From JACCXG01 sp963785755 (GTDB taxonomy: Bacteria; Acidobacteriota; Vicinamibacteria; Vicinamibacterales; 2-12-FULL-66-21), in NCBI GenBank assembly GCA_963785755.1, contig CAWAXG010000013.1:1116001-1180000 (forward strand): a stretch of 64,000 nucleotides of DNA, written 5' to 3'. Positions 9,829 through 20,600 of the stretch are shown piece by piece (position 1 is the stretch's first letter; the number at the start of each line of letters is the position of its first letter). Below the pieces are notes generated by a model that saw only the letters and a list, made by a program, of their open reading frames with translations, was not told where the DNA came from and ran no database searches. A program made the position numbers and the translations under genes.

Positions 9829-9866
9829 CTGCCTCCTTCCTCCCGTCCTCCCGTCCTTCCTGTTGA
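9829..9866. repeat. CCTCCCGT octamer tract (family C, copy 1)
   Basis: A pyrimidine-rich tract with an 8-base period (CCTCCCGT twice, flanked by CCTTCCTG) inside the 323-base gap between the E1 gene stop and the regulator start. Related tracts occur at 12580-12591 and 44488-44516, where they form one arm of a hairpin. Here a complementary arm is not obvious, so terminator function is uncertain. Confidence 0.55.
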
Positions 9867-9980
9867 AAAACCCGATCGCGGCGGCCGTGGTTCGATCCGT
9901 CATCATTGCGACGTGGACTCGAGAGATCTGGCGCCGCGACCGAACGGTCACAGTCTGGCGTGCGGTGTCGGGATGCGAGC

Positions 9981-12446
9981 TCAGTAAGCGAGAAGGAGCC
10001 TCGCCGCGCGCTCGATCTCTGCTTCGGACGGCAGGAAGAACTCTTCCAGCGGCGGCGAATACGGTACCGGCGTGTCGAGAGCGCCGATGATTCGAACCGG
10101 TGCATCGAGCGACTCGAACGCTTCTTCCTGAATGATCGCGGCGAGACTCTCGCCAATCCCGCCGGTGCGCGAGTCCTCGTGGACGATGAGCACGCGATTG
10201 CAGTGGCGCGCCACTGCGAGCAGCGCCTCGCGATCGAGGGGCGCGAGCGAGCGCAGATCGAGCACGCTCGCTTCGATGCCGTCGGCCGCGAGGCGTTCGG
10301 CGACCCGGAGGCCGACATGCACGAACGCGCCGTACGAGACGATCGCGAGATCGCTGCCGGCGCGACGAAGCGCGGCCTTGCCCGGCGGCAGCGGCTCGGG
10401 CGCGGCCTCCGGCAGCGCCTGCTTGATCCGTGGATCCCGATAGAGCGCGATGTGCTCGTAATACAGCACGGGATCCGGATCCGCGACGGCTCCCGCGATC
10501 ATCGCGCGCGCATCGGCCGGCGTCGAGGGGACGACAATCTTCAACCCGGGCGTCCGGTAGAACCAGGGCTCGGTGTTCTGACTGTGGTACGGACCCGCAT
10601 GGCGCAGACCGCCCCACGGCATCCGCACCACTATCGGCACGGATGCGCCCCAGCGGTACCGGAGCTTGGCGGCGTTGTTCACGAGCTGATTGAACCCGGT
10701 CGCGACGAAATCGTTGAACTGCATTTCGCCAATCGGCCGCTGCCCCGCCAGCGCCGCACCCACACAGGTGCCGAGGATCGCGCTCTCCGCGATCGGGGCA
10801 TTGATGATCCGATCGCCGAACTCCTTCAGCAACGGCCGCAGAAGGAGGAACGCGTTCCCGTACGAGCCACCGACGTCTTCTCCGAAGATGAACACGCGCT
10901 CGTCGGCCCTGAGCACATCGCGCAAACCGACCATTACGCCGTCGAGAAATGTGCCGCCCTTCCGATCGAAGGGAGGCCCGGCGTCCACCGGCGGCAGCGC
11001 AGGATCGAGATCGACGCGCGTCCGCCACGATGGTTCCAGCACTTCGACGCGCCGGCGCGGCGGTTCGCCCGCGAGCACACCTTCACCGGCGCGCTCCGCG
11101 ACCGGCCACGGTGCGTCGATGACCAGCCGCGCCTGGGTCTCGACCAGCGCCTCCGCCTCCCGCTTGAAGCTTTCGAGCTCGCCGCGGGCGATCACGCCAT
11201 CCTCGATCAGGCGCGCCGCGTACGCGGGAATGGGGTCGCGGCGCGACCAGAACGCCCAGGCCTCGCGGTTGATGTATCCCTGGTCCGTTGGCGCAGGGTA
11301 CTCCCACGATCCCGCCGCATCCTTGCCGAGATACAGCATGTCGTCGTGATGGGCATGACCGCACATCCGCATCGCGACGAGCTCGATCAGCGTCGGGCCT
11401 CTGCCGGCCCTCGCACGTTCCGCGGCCCACGTGAACGCTCCGGCGATTTCGTCGGGATCGGTGCCGTCGACCGTGATGCCGGGTATCCCATAACCAACCG
11501 CCTTGTCCGCAAAGACGCGCACCGCGGACTGCTCGGTCACCGGCGTCGACAACGCGGTTTGATTGTTCTGGACGCAGAAAATTGCCGGCAGCTGACGTAC
11601 GGCGCAGAGATTGATCGCCTCGTGCCAGTCCCCGAGCGACGACCCTCCCTCGCCGATCAGCGACACGACGAGACGTCCGCTGCTGTCGCGTGCGAACGCG
11701 AGCGCCATCCCGGCGAGCGTCAAGGTGCCGGTGCCGAGCGGCGCCGACGCCGGCAGGATGCCGTAGGTGAGATCGCCGAGATGCAGATCCTTGCCGTCCA
11801 TCGGCGGTCCGGCTTTGGCCATCTGCGCCGACAGCACCATGCGGACGGTCTCGCCGCCCGGGCGCATCGCGAGCGTGGCCCCGAGATCGCGGATCAGCGG
11901 GGAGATGACGTCGCCACGCCACTCGTTCCCATCGCGATGCGCGTCGCCACGACGGAGGCGGATCGCGGCCGCATAGATTGCCTCCTGGCCGAGGCCACGG
12001 AAGCCTTTCCCCTGAAACGGCGCGTCCCCATAGCGGACCTCGCCGCTCGTGAACAACGCTTTCAGCCGGTTGTCCGTCGCGCGCGCCAGCACCATGCCCT
12101 TCAGGATCTCTCGGCGCTCGGCGTCGGTCAGCGACGCCCGGAGCGCTGCGCGCCTGAGGAAGCCGTCGCACGCGTCGAGCACGTCCTCGACGGCGAGCGC
12201 AACTCGCGTGGAGGCCGCGACGCCCGGCGTCGTGTCGCCGAGCTCGGCGTGGGTCAGCGACCGCAGCCGCGCGTGCAGATCTTCACGAAACGGCTGGCGC
12301 AGCCCGTCGATCGCCGCCTCACCGCGAGCCTGCGGGCCGCCGACGGCTTCGAATGACGCGAGCGCCGGCATGACCGCGAACGGATAGCGTTCCGTCACGA
12401 ACTCGCCGAACCCGCTGATGGCGCTGATCGATCGGCTGGCAGTCAC
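9981..12446 (-). CDS. 2-oxoacid dehydrogenase E1, alpha and beta subunits fused
   Basis: 821 residues. The N-terminal ~430 residues are a thiamine-diphosphate E1 alpha domain: RATDNRLKALF, GFRGLGQEAIYAAAIRLRRG, and the cofactor motif GEGGSSLGDWHEAINLCAVR ending in VQNNQ. The C-terminal ~340 residues are the E1 beta (transketolase-like) domain: VFIFGEDVGGSYG, NAPIAESAILGTCVGAALAG, EMQFNDF, and the C-terminal VLDLRSLAPLDREALL. This is the layout of fused branched-chain 2-oxoacid or pyruvate dehydrogenase E1 components. It would decarboxylate a 2-oxoacid and pass the acyl group to lipoyl-E2, in the cytoplasm. No E2 or E3 gene is adjacent. The usual GDG of the TPP motif is GEG, a conservative change. 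Start is GTG 12446 with no strong Shine-Dalgarno. Confidence 0.88.
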   Translation of the reverse strand: MTASRSISAISGFGEFVTERYPFAVMPALASFEAVGGPQARGEAAIDGLRQPFREDLHARLRSLTHAELGDTTPGVAASTRVALAVEDVLDACDGFLRRAALRASLTDAERREILKGMVLARATDNRLKALFTSGEVRYGDAPFQGKGFRGLGQEAIYAAAIRLRRGDAHRDGNEWRGDVISPLIRDLGATLAMRPGGETVRMVLSAQMAKAGPPMDGKDLHLGDLTYGILPASAPLGTGTLTLAGMALAFARDSSGRLVVSLIGEGGSSLGDWHEAINLCAVRQLPAIFCVQNNQTALSTPVTEQSAVRVFADKAVGYGIPGITVDGTDPDEIAGAFTWAAERARAGRGPTLIELVAMRMCGHAHHDDMLYLGKDAAGSWEYPAPTDQGYINREAWAFWSRRDPIPAYAARLIEDGVIARGELESFKREAEALVETQARLVIDAPWPVAERAGEGVLAGEPPRRRVEVLEPSWRTRVDLDPALPPVDAGPPFDRKGGTFLDGVMVGLRDVLRADERVFIFGEDVGGSYGNAFLLLRPLLKEFGDRIINAPIAESAILGTCVGAALAGQRPIGEMQFNDFVATGFNQLVNNAAKLRYRWGASVPIVVRMPWGGLRHAGPYHSQNTEPWFYRTPGLKIVVPSTPADARAMIAGAVADPDPVLYYEHIALYRDPRIKQALPEAAPEPLPPGKAALRRAGSDLAIVSYGAFVHVGLRVAERLAADGIEASVLDLRSLAPLDREALLAVARHCNRVLIVHEDSRTGGIGESLAAIIQEEAFESLDAPVRIIGALDTPVPYSPPLEEFFLPSEAEIERAARLLLAY

Positions 12447-12468
12447 TCGGGGATGCTATCGCATCGTT

Positions 12469-12507
12469 GGTTCAGAGGTTCAGGGGTTCAGGGGTTCAGG
12501 GGTTCGG
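12469..12507. repeat. GGTTCARR octamer tract (family G, copy 1)
   Basis: Five direct copies of an 8-base unit (GGTTCAGA, three GGTTCAGG, GGTTCGGG) just upstream of the E1 gene. Similar tracts lie at 40056-40100 and 48306-48332. The G runs could form a G-quadruplex on the plus strand (inference). Confidence 0.75.
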
Positions 12508-12520
12508 GAGAGTTGCTCGT

Positions 12521-12600
12521 CTTTCACAGAGGACGGAGGAAAATCTTTCAAGGTGAAGGATCTTCACGCGATGATCCCGTCCTCCGTCCTCCTTTGAAAG
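12521..12600 (-). terminator. Hairpin downstream of fkbM, built from family C octamers
   Basis: GAGGACGGAGGA at 12529-12540 is the exact reverse complement of TCCTCCGTCCTC at 12580-12591. CTTTCA at 12521-12526 pairs with TGAAAG at 12595-12600. The long hairpin follows the FkbM stop on the minus strand, so a terminator or 3'-end stabiliser is likely. There is no clear T tract. Confidence 0.5.
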
Positions 12601-12681
12601 AAAGGGCAGCGGTTTCTACGAGTAGCACATTCGCGCGGATTGCGTCGGCCGTGCAGCGCCTCCGCGGATGTGCAAGCAGGC

Positions 12682-13632
12682 TCACAGCGGCGTCGCGTCC
12701 GGCCGAGTCCAGAGCATGTGGGGCCAGGGATCGGACGGCGGGACGCGATCGGTGCGGTGCAGCAGCTCGGAGAGCTTCATTGAAGAGGCATACGCCGCGC
12801 GGCGGACGGCTTCCGGGGTGTGGTCGAAGGCCCATCCGACGTAACCGGCATCGAGCAGTGCCTGGCAGCAGTGATTCGGCGACTGGCCGCGTTCCGCGAG
12901 GAGCGCGGGATGGAGCTCGATGAGGACGCGCCGGTAGCGGCCGGTGCGCAGTCCTGCGCGCATGCCGTCCAGGACCGCGTCTTCCGCGCCCTCCACATCG
13001 ATCTTCACGAGATCGATGACATCGATTCCCCGCTCCGCCACGACGTCGTCCATTCGGGCCGACGCGACCTTGAACGACGTCGCGGTGGCCGGCGCGCCGT
13101 CCTGGCGCACGCGCGAGATGCCGCGGTTGTGCGCATCGGCGTCGTAGCCGTCGAGCGTGAGGCTGCCCGCCGCCCGGCCGGCGGCGAGCGGCAGCGCGGT
13201 CACGTGCGGGAATCGATTCAGCGTGAGGTTGCGCTGCAGGAGATCGAACACGCGCGGGTCCGGCTCGAATGCCAGCACCCTTCCGAGGGGACCGACGAGG
13301 CTCGCCGCCAGGAGCGTGAAGTATCCCCAGTTCGCGCCGGCGTCGACCACCGTCATGCCGGGCGACAGCAGACGCGTCACCACTCGACTGACCTGAGGCT
13401 CGTAGAGGCCGACGAGGCAGACGTCGCGGGCGATGTCGTCAGCCAGGTCGCACCAGAACCGGGCGCCGCCGTGGTCCGGCGACATGCGTGCGACGAAGGG
13501 TTCGTGGGTGCCTTTCGCAATCAGCGCGGCGGCCCGAAACCGGCCGGCGGGGAGCCGGCGAATCATCCAGCCGGCCGATCGCACCCACCAGGGCGCCTCC
13601 CCCTCGGCCGGACTGGCACTGTCCACTTTCAC
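12682..13632 (-). CDS. FkbM family methyltransferase
   Basis: About 316 residues from a GTG at 13632 that overlaps the thioredoxin stop as GTGA. The frame is open further upstream to 14058, but that part lies entirely over the thioredoxin gene and has no protein-like character, so I reject it. The SAM-binding fold is clear: TVVDAGANWGYFTLLAASLVG (motif I), VLAFEPDPRVFDLLQRNLTLN (motif II) and IDLVKIDVEGAEDAVLDGM (the DVEG signature of FkbM). The family O-methylates sugars, lipids or antibiotics. The N-terminal ~90 residues are variable. The neighbouring thioredoxin gives no clear clue to the substrate. Confidence 0.85.
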   Translation of the reverse strand: MKVDSASPAEGEAPWWVRSAGWMIRRLPAGRFRAAALIAKGTHEPFVARMSPDHGGARFWCDLADDIARDVCLVGLYEPQVSRVVTRLLSPGMTVVDAGANWGYFTLLAASLVGPLGRVLAFEPDPRVFDLLQRNLTLNRFPHVTALPLAAGRAAGSLTLDGYDADAHNRGISRVRQDGAPATATSFKVASARMDDVVAERGIDVIDLVKIDVEGAEDAVLDGMRAGLRTGRYRRVLIELHPALLAERGQSPNHCCQALLDAGYVGWAFDHTPEAVRRAAYASSMKLSELLHRTDRVPPSDPWPHMLWTRPDATPL

Positions 13633-14105
13633 GGATTCACGGCCTGACCCCGGGTCGTCAGCGACTGGTGGACGAACGCTTCGATGTCGGCGGCAGGACG
13701 GGCTCCCGCCGTTCGGGCAACCTCCTGGCCTTGATCGAAGACCGCCATCGTGGGAATCGAACGGATCCGGAAGCGCTCGCCCACGTCGGGCAGCGCATCC
13801 GTGTTGACCTTCGCGACGAGGTACTGGCCTGCATTCGATGCGGCGACGCGCTCGAGCTCGGGCGCGACCATCCGGCACGGCGCGCACCACGGCGCCCAGA
13901 AGTCCACCACGACAGGGATTGTGGACTTGGAGATCAGGGCATCGAATGCGGCCGAGTTGGGGACTTCGATCGGTTCCGCCGGAGGATCCAGGGGGACCTT
14001 GCAGACGGAACACCTGGCCTGCCTGACGTTGAACGGCACACGATTCTTGCGACCGCAACTGCGGCAGTTGACGATTACACCGCGCTCATCCATTTGTAGA
14101 GCCAT
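13629..14105 (-). CDS. trxC: Thioredoxin 2 (zinc-binding type)
   Basis: 158 residues. An N-terminal zinc ribbon with two CxxC pairs (Cys14/Cys17 and Cys32/Cys35) precedes a thioredoxin fold with the active site WCAPC (Cys74, Cys77) and the cis-Pro motif SIPTMAVF. This is the E. coli TrxC layout, a cytoplasmic disulfide reductase linked to redox stress. It is 18 bases downstream of the membrane protein gene and overlaps fkbM by four bases, so the three genes are probably one operon. Start ATG 14105; ATG at codon 5 is an alternative. Confidence 0.9.
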   Translation of the reverse strand: MALQMDERGVIVNCRSCGRKNRVPFNVRQARCSVCKVPLDPPAEPIEVPNSAAFDALISKSTIPVVVDFWAPWCAPCRMVAPELERVAASNAGQYLVAKVNTDALPDVGERFRIRSIPTMAVFDQGQEVARTAGARPAADIEAFVHQSLTTRGQAVNP

Positions 14106-14123
14106 ACAACAAGGATAGCGCGC

Positions 14124-14876
14124 TCAGTCGGAGACGGCGATCTCTCCTGGCAGAATGGGCCGCGTGCGTGGGAGCAGGCCGAGCCGCGCGAGATTGCCGA
14201 CATACACGAGGATGCCGACAAAGACGACCAGCTTGACCGCATCGGCGGTTCGCGTGTGCGGAAGGAGCTTCCAGAGCAGCCACAGGATCGGCTGCGCGAT
14301 GCACACCGCCCAGACCGATCCGTAGAAGAAGCGCCGCTCGTGTCCTTCGCCCTGCGTCGACCGTTTGACCCGGGGCAGTTGACCGAGCGCGCCCAGTATC
14401 CAGATGGTGATGACGATCGGAAAGTACGCCACCTCGTACATCTGGCGCAGACGCCAGTGACCCCAGTACATCGCGTAGGCGAGTCCGGCGACGTTGAGGA
14501 GCGCGAACGCGATCACTTCGCTCCAGGCCAGCGTGTAGCAGACCCGCCGATAGAGTGGGTTTGGCCGATCCTCGGTAAACCGGATGATGTACGGTGCCGG
14601 CTCGACCCCCGGCAGCCGCCCCCTCAAGCCCGCGATGCCGGTCCCCACGAGAACGAGGCCGAGCCACAGAACGATCCGGCTGTCGAAGCCACGCTCGAAG
14701 AGATCGAACGTCAGCGGCCCGGGCGCGATGAAGAACACGAAGATCCAGATCGGCCAGTGCGCCAGCCGATAGCTGATTTTGTTTCGGCTACGGATGCGTC
14801 GATCGGAGGCGAGCTCGACGCGCCGTGCATGTCCGATTTGTTGTTCGTAGGAAGGCGGTAGTAAAGGCCAGCTCAC
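14124..14876 (-). CDS. Multi-pass membrane protein of unknown function
   Basis: About 250 residues from GTG 14876, chosen because a GGAG lies 11 bases upstream and the protein beyond it (towards 15029) has no membrane or family character. About six hydrophobic segments are visible: IWIFVFFIAPGPLTF, IVLWLGLVLVGTGIAG, AFALLNVAGLAYAMY, FPIVITIWILGALG, YGSVWAVCIAQPILWLLW and KLVVFVGILVYVGNL. I do not recognise a family. The spacing suggests cotranscription with trxC and fkbM. The 151 bases to the divergent permease gene should hold promoters for both. Confidence 0.6.
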   Translation of the reverse strand: MSWPLLPPSYEQQIGHARRVELASDRRIRSRNKISYRLAHWPIWIFVFFIAPGPLTFDLFERGFDSRIVLWLGLVLVGTGIAGLRGRLPGVEPAPYIIRFTEDRPNPLYRRVCYTLAWSEVIAFALLNVAGLAYAMYWGHWRLRQMYEVAYFPIVITIWILGALGQLPRVKRSTQGEGHERRFFYGSVWAVCIAQPILWLLWKLLPHTRTADAVKLVVFVGILVYVGNLARLGLLPRTRPILPGEIAVSD

Positions 14877-15027
14877 TCGACTGTCGGTCTCCGTCCCGCC
14901 ACTGTACCACGCACGGCCGCGACGCGCCGGATCCGCGCGATGCCAGGGGTTCGCGGAACATGACCGAGGCAGGGCGTCCGAACCGGGCCCTGGAGTGGCA
15001 CGTATACGTACAGTTCGAGGCCCGCCC

Positions 15028-17461
15028 ATGATTCAAGACCTTCAATTTGCCGCCCGGATGCTGGTCAAGGACAAGTGGTTCACCCTGGTCGCCGTGCTGG
15101 CCCTGGGACTCGGCATCGGCCTGAACGCGACGGTGTTCACGTTCGTCAACGCGGTGCTCATCCGCGGCCTGCCCTTCCACCACCCCGAGCAGATCTTCTA
15201 CATTAGCGGCCGCAACCTATCGAATAACAACCAATCAGCGATTTCGTGGCTCGACTTCGAAGAGCTGCGCGCGCCGCACCAGGACGTTCACCGAATTGGC
15301 GGCCTATCGCGGCGAGAACTTCACGGTCACCGAGAGCGGGCATCCTCCCGAACGCATTCAGGGCGTGTTCGTCACGGCAAACACGTTCAATCTCCTTGGA
15401 CAGCAGCCGCTCCTCGGCCGGACGTTCGTCCCGGGCGAAGACAACAAGGAAGCCGCCCCGGTTGCGATCATTGGCTACGGCGTCTGGCAGTCACGCTACG
15501 CCGGCGACCCTGGCCTCGTCGGGCGCACCATCAAAGTCAACGACACCGCCTGCACCATTGTCGGGATCATGCCGGAGGGCATGAAGTTTCCGAATGGTGC
15601 CGACCTGTGGCGCCCGCTGGTCGCGAGCGGAGATGATCTCGCGCGGCGCGATAACCGCAGCCTGAACGTCTTTGGCCGCCTGGCTGCCGGTGCCACACGC
15701 CGTCAGGCCGATGCCGAGCTCACCGGCATTGCGAAGCAACTCGAGCAGCAATACCCCGAAACGAACAAGGACCGTGTCGTCGCTGTGATGACGTTCAACG
15801 AACGCTTCAACGGCGGTTCCATCCGCGCCGTCTTTCTCGCGCTTCTGGGGGCAGTCGGCTTCGTGCTGCTGATCGCATGCGCCAACGTCGCAAACCTGCT
15901 GCTCGCGCGCTCCGCGACCAGAACGCGTGAAATCGCCGTTCGCTTCGCACTCGGCGCGACCCGGTTGCGAATCGTCCGGCAGCTGCTCGTCGAGAGCATT
16001 CTGCTGGCGTGTCTCGGCGGGATCTTCGGCCTTGCGCTCGCGCACATCAGCGTCCGGTTGTTCGACGCCGCGGTCGCGAACGTCGGCAAACCGTACTGGA
16101 TCGTCTTCAAGTTCGATCCGCTCGTGTTCGCCTATTTCGCGGCGATCTGCCTCACCACCGGCATCATTTTCGGTCTCGCGCCAGCTTTGCAGGTTTCCAA
16201 GACCAACGTGAACGAGGTCCTGAAAGAAGGAGGCCGGGGCAGCTCCGGCGCAATCCGCGCCCGTCGTCTCGTGTCGACGATGGTGGTCGCCGAGTTGGCC
16301 CTGACGCTCGTGCTCCTGGTTGGCGCCGGATTGATGATCCGCAGCTTCCTCAAGATGTACTCGTTCAACCTGGGTATCGAAACAGCCAACATGCTCACGA
16401 TTCGGATGCAGCTGCCCGGGCAGAAATACTCGACGCCCGAACAGCGGAGCATTTTCTACGACACCCTGATGACTCGTCTGCAGGCCATTCCCGGGGTGCA
16501 GGCCGCCACGATCGCGACCGCCGTTCCGTTCGGCGGATCCGAAGGCCGCGGGATGGATATCGACGGCCGTCCGGTCGCGCGACCGGAAGACGCGCCGCGG
16601 ACGGCGCTCGTGATGGTCGGCGCCAGTTACATGGACGTGATGGGGCTGTCCGTCCGCCGCGGACGGAACCTGCGCGACACGGACGGCGCGCCCGGCTCAG
16701 AGAACGTCATGGTCAACGAACGTTTCGCCACGCGGCATTTTCCAAACGAGGAGGTCATCGGCAAGCGCATCAGGCTCGTCACCGGCGGCGGTCCCGGCCG
16801 CAAGCCCACGCCCGGGCCGTGGCTGACGATCGTCGGCATGACCCCCACGATCCGCCAAGGAAACCCGCAGAATGCCGAACCGGACGCCGTCGTCTATCAG
16901 CCGTACCGGATGGAATCACCCGGGTTCATGAACATCATCACCAGGAGCCAGGTCCCGGCCGCGACGGTGACCTCACGCGTGCGCGAGGCCGTCCAGGCCG
17001 TCGATCCGGATCTGCCCGTCTTCGGGGTCCGGACGATGGACGAGTTCCTCGAGCAGGGCCGATGGCCGTATCGCGTATTTGGCACGATGTTCACGATCTT
17101 CGCGTTCATCGCGCTCGTGCTGTCGGCGGTGGGAATCTACGCCGTCACGGCCTACTCGGTCACCCAGCGAACCCCGGAGATCGGCGTGCGCATGGCGCTC
17201 GGGGCGCAGGCTCGCGAAGTGTCGTGGCTGATTCTCCGGCGCGGATTAGTGCAGCTGGCCATCGGCCTGACGCTCGGCGTCGTGCTTGCCTGGTTCGCAA
17301 GCGCCGCGCTGCAGAGCCTCGTGGTCCAGATCCCGACGCGCGATCCGGTGACGTTCGCGACGATCATCGCGGTCCTGGTCGTCGTCTCGGTCGCGGCGTG
17401 CGTCATTCCCGCACGGCGCGCGACGCGGCTCGACCCGGTCACGGCGTTGAGAACGGAATGA
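15028..17461 (+). CDS. ADOP/MacB-like ABC transporter permease (one frameshift)
   Basis: About 810 residues. The start ATG 15028 gives MIQDLQFAARMLVKDKWFTL, the classic beginning of acidobacterial ADOP permeases, with the first membrane helix following. The frame slips near 15270-15278 (GCGCCGCACC). The other frame then gives RTRTFTELAAYRGENFTVTE without loss. Next come a MacB periplasmic core, four central helices, a second periplasmic core and the C-terminal FtsX helices (RTPEIGVRMALGAQ, PARRATRLDPVTALRTE). MacB-type permeases couple to a cytoplasmic ATPase for macrolide, lipoprotein or peptide efflux. No ATPase gene is adjacent, as is common for ADOP genes. The duplicated permease module is characteristic of the subfamily. 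Confidence 0.87.
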
Positions 17462-17483
17462 GCGACAAAGGTCCAATGAAGGT

Positions 17484-17579
17484 GTCAACTCCCAACTTCC
17501 AACTTCCAACTCCCAAGGAGCTCAGAGCCGATCGACCCAGAACGTTTTGGGAGTTGGAAGTTGGAGATTGGGAGTTGAC
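17484..17579. repeat. Nested palindrome family A, copy 1 (short form)
   Basis: Two 33-base arms (17484-17516 and 17547-17579) made of heptamers AACTCCC/AACTTCC are reverse complements at 31 of 33 positions around a 30-base loop. It sits between the convergent stops of two permease genes, so it could work as a two-way terminator. The ends read GTCAACTCCC and GGGAGTTGAC. Confidence 0.85.
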
Positions 17580-17603
17580 ACTGCTGCGTTCTCCAGCACT
17601 CCT

Positions 17604-20600
17604 CTAGATCTGTCGGAGCGCAACGTTCGGATCGATCCGCGACGCGCGGCGCGCCGGCCAGTAGCACGCGCCGAGCGCCGTCAGCACGAACAGTACCGGC
17701 ACCATCACGAACGCGATTGGATCGATCGCCGCCACCGACGCCGACATCGTCGCGGCGATCAGCGCGCGGCAGACCGCGCCCGCGAACAGGCCTGCGGCCA
17801 GGCCGTCGATCACCGGCCGCAGGCCATCGACGAACACCAGCCGCATGATGCGGGAGCGCTCGGCGCCGAGCGCAATCCGCACCCCCAGTTCGCGCGTCCG
17901 TCGCGACACGACGTGCGACACGACGCCGAACAGCCCTGACATGGCCAGGAGCAGGGCGAGCGTGCCGAGCGTGCTGACCAGCGCGGCGACGAACCCCAAC
18001 ACAACGAAGTGCCCCGCGAGAAACAGCGTGCCCGTCGCCGCTCGATCGACGACGAGATCCGGATCGACTTGTCGAAGCGCCGCGCGGAGAGCGACGAGCG
18101 CCGCTCGTGGATCGCGCTCGGAGCGGGCCGTGAAGAGGATGACTCGAGGCGGGTGCTGGTCGAGCGGCACGTAAACCAGACCGTTGTCGCGCGCCCCCGT
18201 GCGGCCGACGTCGGTGTCGGCCGCCACGCCGACGACGGTGACTCGATCGACGGGCATTCTCGCGCCCGGCCGCGCCATCGAAGGACTGAGCAGCATCTCG
18301 CGCCCGACGACGTTGCTCGTGCCCCACGTTCGGAGGGCGTATGACAGGTTGATCACGGCGACACGCGGCGCATCCAGTGTGTCCTGGGAACCGAACCCGC
18401 GGCCATGGACGAGCCGCACGCCGAGCGTCCGGAAGATGTCCGGCGTGGCGGCGACGAACTGGACGGGTTCCGCGGCATTGATGCTCGCCTCGGCGCGCGC
18501 GGCGGACCACGCGCCGGGCATCCCGACGCCAAAGGGCAGATTCGCAGACGCCGCGATCGCGGAGATGTCGGGATGCCGCGCAGCGGCGCTGACGACCACC
18601 TCAATCATCGACCTGGTGCGGACCGCATCGTACCGATTGGTGTCGAAATCCACGCCAACGATCGCCAGCCGATCGACGTCGACGCCCGTATCGTGGAGCG
18701 CATTGACAACGATCACGTTGATGCAGGCGGCGGCAACGAGAAAGAGCGTCACCGACGCCGCGACCTGCCACGCAATCAACCGCCGGTGCACGTGCCAGTG
18801 CGGCGGCGTCGTGCCTCCGTCGGTCGACAGTCCCTCGCGCGCGGGTGGTTGCGTCAGCTGCAGCGCCGGCCAGATCCCGAAGGTGACGAGCGCGCACAAG
18901 CCGGCTGACGCCGCGAAGATCAGCACGGCCATGTTCATGTGCGGCTCGAGGAGGACGAACCGGCCTGGCCCAGCCGGCACTTCCACGGTGAACGAGGTCG
19001 TTGTCGCGCGGATGATCAGGGCCGCCACGAGCCCGCTCGCCGCCGCCACGAGAGTGCTCTCGACGAGCTGCTCGCGAATCAGATCGATTCGCGAGGCGCC
19101 GAGCGCCCGGCGAACGGCCATCTCGTGTTCGCGCGACGATCCCCGCGCCAGACCCAGATTCGCCAGATTGGTGCAGCCGATGAGCAGGACGAGGCCGACG
19201 GCGCCGACGAACATGCGGCCAATGAGCCCGAGCCTTGCGGAATCCCTCGTTTGAATTGCGCCCGCCGACCAGCGCCGGCCATACGGCGATCGTCCGGAAC
19301 CGGGTTCTGCGCCGCGAGTGGGAAACTCCGCCTCGAGCGCGCGCCCGATCGTCATCAACTCGGTCGATGCCTGTTCGAGCGTTCGTTCGGGCGCCAGTCG
19401 TCCCTTGACGACTAGCCAGTGGGACCCACGGTCGCTGTTGCGAAGACGGCTCTGGACCTCCGCCGGAGCGGTAGCGATCGGCACCCAGACTGCGGGCACA
19501 TGCGCGAGATTGCTGAAATCCCAGCCGCGGAAACCCTTCGGCGCCACACCGATCACGTCGTGCATGCGGCCGTCGATCTTGACGACCGTGCCGATGACGT
19601 TCGGGGCGCCGCCAAACCGCAGCCGCCAGACGTCGTGGCTCAGCACCGCAACCGGCGGCGCACCGATTGCGTCGTCCGATGGCTGAATCGTGCGGCCGAG
19701 CACCGGGCGAATGCCGAACGTGTGAAAGTACGAACCGTTGACGGCCTCGCCATTCACGACCTCGCCGACGCTCCCGCCTACTAACGGCGACTGAAAGTGT
19801 GTCGCGGCGGCGAAATCCGTGAAGGCCGTTTGCCGCTCCCGGAAGTCGGCGAAGTCGGGCCACGAGAATGCCATCGTCGATCGGCCATCGCGAGCGGACA
19901 CGTCGGCGATTCGATCGACCTCGTGGACCGGCGGCGGCGCCCACAACGCGGCATACACGATCGAATAGACCGCAGTAGTGATGCCAACACCGCAACCCAG
20001 GGTGACCACGGAGAACGCCGTGAAGATCGGCGCCGCGATGAGCCGCCGCAGAGCGAGCCTGACATCTCGAATCAGATGGCCGGGCCCGAACCGAGGCATC
20101 GCGCCCCGCCACTCGATGCCGGTCATCGACGATTGACGCGATCGACGCGACAGGAACGGCTCCGGCAGGATCGTCGCTGAACTGGTTCGATTCACTTCAC
20201 CTGACGGCGCCCGTTCGTCCGACAACCGTGCCGCTCGAAGCGCGGAGCTGATCACATCAACCGGCTCGGTGCTTGTCAGGGCCGGGCGCAAGACCGCAGC
20301 GATCCGCATCTGACGGGTGAGCACGAGCACGTAAGCCGCAAAGCACACGCAGGCGATCGGCTGGGCCAGAAGGAGGAGCTCCACGCCCGCCACACCGGGC
20401 GTCAGCATCAGAATGACCGCAAGATAGATCGGCCACGCATGACGCAGCCGAAACGCCTCGGGGCGCCACGGGCGCGTGCACGGGACAGCCTCGATCCGCC
20501 ATAGCAGCAGTTCAATGAGCAGCACGCCGATCGAAAGCGTGAAGAGCACGTGCAGGAGACCGGCCACGGCGCCCCACAGCCACCAGTAGGCCGTGCCGAA

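Noticed and set aside
9906..12356. 816-residue open frame antisense to the E1 gene
   Set aside because: The opposite strand has a complete, conserved E1 alpha-beta fusion; the antisense product has no fold signature.
13633..14058. 140-residue N-terminal extension of the FkbM protein
   Set aside because: It lies over the thioredoxin gene in another frame and has no conserved sequence; GTG 13632 overlaps the thioredoxin stop.
17484..17579. AACTCCC tracts as a CRISPR array
   Set aside because: Units are 7 bases with no spacers and the two halves are inverted; no cas genes nearby.
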